From assembly GCA_963724065.1 (NCBI GenBank), contig CAVRTB010000006.1:558001-622000 (forward strand): DNA of 64,000 bases, written 5' to 3'. How positions within the stretch are numbered: the first letter of the stretch is position 1; each line of letters starts with the position of its first letter. The translations under genes and the position numbers were made by a program. This document shows, piece after piece, positions 59,535 through 64,000 of the stretch. This stretch comes from DASRIA01 sp963724065 (GTDB lineage Bacteria; Actinomycetota; Thermoleophilia; Solirubrobacterales; JBBDJG01). The notes beneath the pieces were generated by a model. It made no database searches and was not told the DNA's origin. It worked only from the letters and a program-made list of their open reading frames with translations.

Positions 59535-60271
59535 GGGGACTCGGGACGATCACGCGCTTGGCGCGCGAGCTGCGGGAGGACGTCACCGCGGCGCGCGACC
59601 GCGACCCGGCCGCGCGCGCGGCCGGTACGGCCGAGATCCTGCTCACATATCCGGGCGTGCACGCGATCCTCAGCCACCGGATCACGCACGCGCTCCACGG
59701 CGCGGAGATCCCGATCGTGCCGCGACTGCTCGCCAACGCGACCCGCATCGCCACCGGCATCGAGATACACCCGGCGGCGAAGATCGGCAGGGACTTCTTC
59801 GTCGACCACGGCACGGGCGTCGTGATCGGCGAGACCGCAGAGGTCGGGGACCGCGTCACGCTCTACCAGGGCGTAACGCTCGGTGGGACCGGCTCCGCGG
59901 CGGGCAAGCGGCACCCGACCGTCGAGGACAACGTCACGATCGGCTCGGGCGCCAAGCTGCTCGGCCCGATCACGGTCGGCCACGGCGCGAAGGTCGGGGC
60001 GAACTCCGTCGTGATCCACGACGTCCCGCCGAACGCGACGGTCGTCGGCAACCCCGGCCATCCGGTGAGGGTGGAGGGACGCAGGCCCGAGGGCCCGGAC
60101 ACCGACTGGCTCCACCTGCCGGACCCGGTCGCCGACGCCCTGCGCGGGCTTGCCGAGCGGATCGGCCAGCTCGAGCGGACCGTCGCGGAGCTCACCGGGC
60201 GCGAGCGCGCGAAGCCGGCCGAGGTCCGCCCGCTGCGCCGCGACCAGGGCCAGAACCCGGTCAGCGGATAG
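59531..60271 (+). CDS. cysE: serine O-acetyltransferase
   Basis: 246 residues. A short N-terminal helical part (LAREDV-like RELREDVTAARDRDPAARAA, ILLTYPGVHAILSHRITHAL) leads into left-handed beta-helix hexapeptides. IEIHPAAKIGRDFFVDHGTGVVIGETAEVGDRVTLYQGVTLGG, with the catalytic HGTG, and HPTVEDNVTIGSGAKLLGPITVG are visible. It makes O-acetylserine for CysK. The shorter N-terminus is of the type common in Actinobacteria. A charged tail of about 60 residues follows the helix. ATG 59531 overlaps the upstream stop. Confidence 0.94.
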   Translation: MRGLGTITRLARELREDVTAARDRDPAARAAGTAEILLTYPGVHAILSHRITHALHGAEIPIVPRLLANATRIATGIEIHPAAKIGRDFFVDHGTGVVIGETAEVGDRVTLYQGVTLGGTGSAAGKRHPTVEDNVTIGSGAKLLGPITVGHGAKVGANSVVIHDVPPNATVVGNPGHPVRVEGRRPEGPDTDWLHLPDPVADALRGLAERIGQLERTVAELTGRERAKPAEVRPLRRDQGQNPVSG

Positions 60272-60279
60272 CGATCGGC

Positions 60280-62493
60280 GTGCCGCCCAGAGCGCCTGCA
60301 GCCGAGACCCGGATCGAGTCGCGCGAGCCGCGGTCCGACGAGCGCCGCGCGGAGCAGCTGCTCGAGGGCCTGAACCCGCCGCAGCGCGAGGCGGTGATGC
60401 ACGGCAGCGGCCCGCTGCTCGTGCTCGCCGGCGCCGGCTCGGGCAAGACGCGCGTGTTGACGCATCGTGTCGCGCACCTCGTCGCGACGGGGCGCGCGAA
60501 GCCCTCCGAGATCCTCGCGATCACGTTCACCAACAAGGCGGCCCAGGAGATGCGCGACCGGGTCGAGGGATTGGTCGGCCGCATGGTGCGGGTGATGTGG
60601 GTGATGACGTTCCACTCCTCCTGCGCGCGCATCCTGCGCGCCGAGGGGGAGCGCCTCGGATACACCAAGCGCTTCACGATCTACGACGACGCCGACTCCG
60701 TGCGACTCGTGCGCCGCTGCCTCGAAGAGCTCGCGATCGACCCGAAGCGCTTCACGCCCCGCGCCGTGAAGTCGCAGATCTCGCGCTCCAAGAACGTGCT
60801 CGAGGACGCCGCCTCCTACAAGGAGCGCGTCAGCACCTTCTTCGAGCAGACGGTCGCCGACGTCTACGAGCTCTACGAGAAGCGGATCCACGAGATGAAC
60901 GCGATGGACTTCGACGACCTGCTGTTCCGCACGGTCAACTTGCTCGAGCTGTTCCCGGATGTGGCCGAGCGCTACCGCCGGACCTTCCGCTGGATCCTCG
61001 TGGACGAGTACCAGGACACCAACCACGCGCAGTACCGCCTGCTGCAACTGCTCGCAGGCGAGGAACGCAACGTGTGCGTCGTGGGCGACGACGACCAGTC
61101 GATCTACCGGTTCAGGGGAGCAGACCTCAACAACATCCTCAACTTCGAGCGCGATCTACCCGGCGCAAAAGTCGTGAAGCTCGAGCAGAACTACCGCTCC
61201 ACCCAGACGATCCTGTCCGCCGCGAACGCCGTCGTCTCGAACAACGTCGACCGCAAGCCCAAGCAGCTCTGGACCGACCGCGGCGCCGGCGAGCCCGTGC
61301 GCGTCACCGAGCTCGAGGACGAGCACGCCGAGGGGCGCTACGTCGCCGCGGAGATCGAGCGCCTCTCCGACGAGGAGGGCATCTCACGCGACGAGATCGC
61401 GGTCTTCTACCGCACGAATGCGCAGAGCCGGGTGCTCGAGGACACGCTCGTGCGGTTCGGCGTGTCCTACCAGGTGATCGGCGGCACGAAGTTCTACGAC
61501 CGCGCCGAGGTCAAGGACGCGCTTGCGTATCTGACGCTGCTCACGAACCCGAGCGACTCCGTGTCGTTCGCGCGGAGCGTCAACTCCCCGAGGCGCGGAA
61601 TCGGCCAGACGACCGTCGGCCGCGTGCTTGCGCACGCCAACACGATGGGCGAGCCGATCATGGAGATCGCGGCGATCCCCGAGCTGGTGCCCGGGCTCGG
61701 CCCGGCGGCGGTGAAGGCGCTCGACCGCTTCGGCTCGGTCGTCGAGCGGCTGCGCGAGCTGTCGGAGCACTCTTCCGTCGGCGACCTGCTGGAGAGCGTG
61801 CTCCAGGAGACGGGCTATGTGGAGGCGCTCGAGGCCGAGCGCACGATCGAGGCGCAGGGCCGCATCGAGAACCTCCAGGAGCTCGTCGGGGTTGCGCGGG
61901 AGTTCGACTCGAACTGGGACGGCGAGCACGGCCTGCCCGCGCTCGCGGAGTTCCTCCAGCAGCTGTCGCTGTATTCCGAGCAGGACGGGCTCACCGACGA
62001 CGAGAGCAACGTGACCCTGATGACCCTCCACAACGCGAAGGGCCTCGAGTACCCCGTGGTCTTCATCATCGGCGCGGAGGAGGGCGTGTTCCCGCACTCG
62101 CGCTCGATCGACGAGGGCAACCTCGAGGAGGAGCGGCGCCTCTGCTACGTCGGGATCACGCGCGCGGAGTCGCAGCTCTACCTGACCTATGCGCGCACGC
62201 GCTCGCTGTTCGGCACACGCTCGTACAACATGCCCTCGCGCTTCCTCGACGAGCTGCCGGCCGAGCTCACCACCGGCGACGCCGCGAGCCCCGCCGACCA
62301 GTGGACCGCCCGCTCGCCGGCGCCGCAGCAGGCGCCGATCCCGTTCCACGTCGGGGACGACGTGGTCCACGCGACCTTCGGCGATGGCGTCGTGATCGGC
62401 ACCGCGCGCGGAGGCATCGTGGCGGTGCGCTTCGCCGCGGATGGGTCCGAGCGCCAGCTGATGGCGGACTACGCGCCGCTCAAGCGGCGATGA
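60280..62493 (+). CDS. UvrD/PcrA-type DNA helicase
   Basis: 737 residues, superfamily 1A. LNPPQREAVMHGSGPLLVLAGAGSGKTRVLTHRVAHL carries the Q motif and Walker A (about 51-58); FTNKAAQEM, DEYQDTNHAQY (motif II, about 242), VVGDDDQSIYRFRGAD (III), LEQNYRST (IV), VTLMTLHNAKGLEYPVVFI (V) and EEERRLCYVGITRA (VI) follow. The C-terminal 75 residues hold the PcrA-type Tudor-like end GDDVVHATFGDGVVIG. It unwinds DNA in repair and replication restart. GTG 60280 (VPPRAP) is 8 bases after cysE; earlier in-frame sequence is a shadow of cysE. Confidence 0.95.
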   Translation: MPPRAPAAETRIESREPRSDERRAEQLLEGLNPPQREAVMHGSGPLLVLAGAGSGKTRVLTHRVAHLVATGRAKPSEILAITFTNKAAQEMRDRVEGLVGRMVRVMWVMTFHSSCARILRAEGERLGYTKRFTIYDDADSVRLVRRCLEELAIDPKRFTPRAVKSQISRSKNVLEDAASYKERVSTFFEQTVADVYELYEKRIHEMNAMDFDDLLFRTVNLLELFPDVAERYRRTFRWILVDEYQDTNHAQYRLLQLLAGEERNVCVVGDDDQSIYRFRGADLNNILNFERDLPGAKVVKLEQNYRSTQTILSAANAVVSNNVDRKPKQLWTDRGAGEPVRVTELEDEHAEGRYVAAEIERLSDEEGISRDEIAVFYRTNAQSRVLEDTLVRFGVSYQVIGGTKFYDRAEVKDALAYLTLLTNPSDSVSFARSVNSPRRGIGQTTVGRVLAHANTMGEPIMEIAAIPELVPGLGPAAVKALDRFGSVVERLRELSEHSSVGDLLESVLQETGYVEALEAERTIEAQGRIENLQELVGVAREFDSNWDGEHGLPALAEFLQQLSLYSEQDGLTDDESNVTLMTLHNAKGLEYPVVFIIGAEEGVFPHSRSIDEGNLEEERRLCYVGITRAESQLYLTYARTRSLFGTRSYNMPSRFLDELPAELTTGDAASPADQWTARSPAPQQAPIPFHVGDDVVHATFGDGVVIGTARGGIVAVRFAADGSERQLMADYAPLKRR

Positions 62494-62552
62494 TCCGCCC
62501 GCTCGCCCCCGGGGGACGGGGGGGCTTGCTGCTCGGGACCGATAGCGCCGCT

Positions 62553-62630
62553 GATATCGCCGATATCGCCTGCACTATCGGCCCGCTTTTTCTCTTCCCC
62601 CTCTTGGGGGGCGATATCGCCCGTGATATC
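62553..62630. promoter_or_regulatory. GATATC palindrome cluster and terminator upstream of folD
   Basis: GATATC occurs four times (62553, 62562, 62613, 62625), once inside the 14-bp palindrome GGGCGATATCGCCC. GCCGATA (62559-62565) pairs with TATCGGC (62576-62582) and CCGCTTTTTCTC follows, a plausible helicase-gene terminator. A CCCCC-TCTT-GGGGG hairpin precedes the third site. The repeated palindromes may be operator sites for folD. Confidence 0.5.
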
Positions 62631-62645
62631 CCGCCTCGAGCGCGT

Positions 62646-62651
62646 TAGCAT
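62646..62651 (+). promoter_or_regulatory. -10-like box of folD
   Basis: TAGCAT, in the same CGCGTTAGCATC context as thrS, ends 10 bases before ATG 62662. No Shine-Dalgarno is present. Confidence 0.4.
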
Positions 62652-62661
62652 CGCCGACCCC

Positions 62662-63504
62662 ATGGCGACGATCATCGATGGCAAGGCCGTGGCGGCACGC
62701 GTGCGCGCGGCGGTCGCCGAGGAGGTGCGGCGCATGGACGTCGTGCCCGGCCTCGCGACCGTCCTCGTGGGCGACGACCCGGCCTCACATATATATGTGG
62801 CCGGCAAGCACACGGCGTGCGCGGAGGTCGGCATCGCATCGATCCGGCACGACCTCCCGGCGGACACCCCCGAGGAGGCGCTGCTCGATCTGATCGCCGA
62901 GCTCAACTCGGACCGGGCCGTGAGCGGCATCATCGTCCAGCTGCCGCTGCCCGCGCACCTCGACGCCGCGCGCGCGACGTCGGCCGTCGACCCGCTGAAG
63001 GACGTCGACGGCCTCACACCGACGAACGCGGGGCTACTGGTGCAGGGCCGGGACGCGATGGTGCCCGCGACGCCCTCCGGCGTGATCGAGCTGCTGCGCG
63101 CGTATGACACGCCGCTCGAGGGAGCCAACGCGGTCGTGGTCGGGCGCAGCGACCTCGTCGGCAAGCCGGTCGCGGCGCTGCTGCTCGCGCGAAACGCGAC
63201 CGTCACCGTCTGCCACTCGCGCACGCGCGACCTCGCCGCGGTTTGCCGCGAGGCCGACGTGCTTGTCGCCGCGGTCGGGCGGCCGCGGCTCATCACCGGG
63301 GACATGGTCGCCGAGGGCGCGACCGTGATCGACGTCGGAATGAACCGCACCGAGGACGGCCTCGCCGGCGACGTCGACTTCGATTCCGCCGCCGCCCGCG
63401 CCCGCGCGATCACGCCCGTGCCCGGCGGCGTGGGGCCGATGACGATCGCGATGCTGCTGCGCAATACGTTGAAAGCAGCCGCCGGTGGGGTCCGGCCGAT
63501 GTAG
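62662..63504 (+). CDS. folD: bifunctional methylenetetrahydrofolate dehydrogenase/cyclohydrolase
   Basis: 280 residues. It interconverts 5,10-methylene- and 10-formyl-tetrahydrofolate with NADP. SHIYVAGKHTACAEVGI carries the catalytic Lys, VQLPLPAHLD and DVDGLTPTNAGLL are conserved, PATPSGVIELL replaces the usual P-C-T-P (Cys to Ala), GANAVVVGRSDLVGKPVA binds the cofactor and ITPVPGGVGPMTIAMLLRNT ends the protein. ATG 62662 gives the normal start MATIIDGKAVA; the longer frame upstream is non-coding. Confidence 0.95.
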   Translation: MATIIDGKAVAARVRAAVAEEVRRMDVVPGLATVLVGDDPASHIYVAGKHTACAEVGIASIRHDLPADTPEEALLDLIAELNSDRAVSGIIVQLPLPAHLDAARATSAVDPLKDVDGLTPTNAGLLVQGRDAMVPATPSGVIELLRAYDTPLEGANAVVVGRSDLVGKPVAALLLARNATVTVCHSRTRDLAAVCREADVLVAAVGRPRLITGDMVAEGATVIDVGMNRTEDGLAGDVDFDSAAARARAITPVPGGVGPMTIAMLLRNTLKAAAGGVRPM

Positions 63505-63536
63505 AAATATGTGTCAACCCCTACTTGGAGGCTTCG

Positions 63537-64000
63537 ATGGACTTCAGCAAGCTAAGGACCGGAGAGCTGGTGGCGGCGGTCGGTGGAGTCGTGCTGCTCG
63601 TCGCGATGTTCTTCGTCAACTGGTACGAGATCTCCGGCTTCGGCGGCCTGATCGAGCAGTTCGGCAACGCGGTCGGCGTCGACACCGGCATCAAGGCCTG
63701 GGACGGCCAGGGCTTCCTCGGCACGATCGCGAACCTCGTGATCCTCGCGGCGGCTGTCGCGGCGATCGCCCTCGCGGTCCTCACCGCGACGTCACGCTCG
63801 CCCGGCTTGCCGGTCGCGGCGAGTGCGCTCACGGCCGGCCTCGGGATCGGCGCCGTGGTCATGATCCTCGGTCGCATGGTCTTTCAGCCTGGCCCGAACG
63901 AGGTGGTCGACCTGAAGTTCGGGATCCTGCTCGCGCTGATCGGCGCCGCGGTCGTGGCGTACGGTGGATGGCGCAGCATGCAGGAGGAGGGAACGTCCTT
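63537..64000 (+). CDS. multi-pass membrane protein, 3' end outside window
   Basis: ATG 63537 with TTGGAGG nine bases upstream opens a frame that continues off the window (at least 154 codons). Hydrophobic segments: ELVAAVGGVVLLVAMFFVNWY (about 9-29), TIANLVILAAAVAAIALAVLT (about 61-81), a third around SALTAGLGIGAVVMILG (about 93-112) and a fourth FGILLALIGAAVVAYGGW (about 126-144). A periplasmic loop lies between the first two. No family is assigned with certainty. Confidence 0.7.
   Translation, partial: MDFSKLRTGELVAAVGGVVLLVAMFFVNWYEISGFGGLIEQFGNAVGVDTGIKAWDGQGFLGTIANLVILAAAVAAIALAVLTATSRSPGLPVAASALTAGLGIGAVVMILGRMVFQPGPNEVVDLKFGILLALIGAAVVAYGGWRSMQEEGTS

Noticed and set aside
59473..60279. 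Long upstream extension of the helicase reading frame
   Set aside because: It is Arg/Gly-rich shadow sequence from the frame opposite to cysE; the helicase homology begins after GTG 60280.
1..64000. CRISPR array, integrase, phage genes or restriction-modification genes
   Set aside because: I looked for regularly spaced repeats and the usual protein motifs; none were seen.

Overview
The window is 64 kb of very GC-rich DNA whose genes use GTG and TTG starts freely and overlap by 4 bases (GTGA/ATGA). Many genes have a TANNNT box only 6-10 bases before the start codon, which is the leaderless layout common in Actinobacteria. Housekeeping order, a cyclic-di-AMP riboswitch in front of an Rpf-like murein hydrolase, and families such as PYROXD2-like oxidoreductases suggest an actinobacterium, probably class Thermoleophilia (Solirubrobacterales-like). 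That placement is inference, because no rRNA or tRNA gene is present.

Layout. 1-1.4 kb: the end of a degenerate alpha/beta hydrolase faces an Rpf-like secreted protein. 1.9-12 kb: translation genes thrS, infC, (GNAT), rpmI, rplT, an rRNA methyltransferase, pheS and pheT; the usual infC-rpmI-rplT block is split by a palindrome-rich gap and an RTX-repeat gene on the other strand. 12-17.6 kb: arginine biosynthesis argC-J-B-D-G, each overlapping the next. 17.6-24.7 kb: small metabolic genes, a tandem 60-bp hairpin repeat, a GlxA-type regulator with a DJ-1/PfpI protein, a PLP enzyme, and a riboswitch-controlled murein hydrolase. 25-33.5 kb: dnaE, a Cys-rich protein, an SGNH protein followed by the scar of a deleted VOC gene, nfo, gltX and an HDOD-LuxR regulator.

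33.6-42.2 kb is an accessory stretch with lower GC. It holds two large secreted beta-propeller proteins that share the same C-terminal module of about 200 residues, a VanZ-like protein, an Rrf2 regulator, a PYROXD2-like oxidoreductase and a SnoaL-hydrolase fusion. One propeller gene lies between two 13-bp direct repeats, as if inserted between the Rrf2 gene and the oxidoreductase gene.

42.2-55.9 kb is a surface-glycan-type cluster: two paralogous methyltransferases, a protein made of two copies of an unrecognised domain, and two GT4-GT2 glycosyltransferase pairs in inverted orientation. Between the pairs lie an AlgX/AlgJ-like protein, a methyltransferase and a secreted propeller-like protein. 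The + strand GT2 copy appears broken by two compensating frameshifts and has lost its stop codon at the junction with the AlgX-like gene. A small Trp/Gly-centred module recurs in four proteins of this cluster.

56-64 kb returns to housekeeping: cysK, a truncated ThiF/MoeB-like protein, cysE, a UvrD/PcrA helicase, folD and a membrane protein that runs off the end. No transposase, integrase, CRISPR array, tRNA or rRNA was found.
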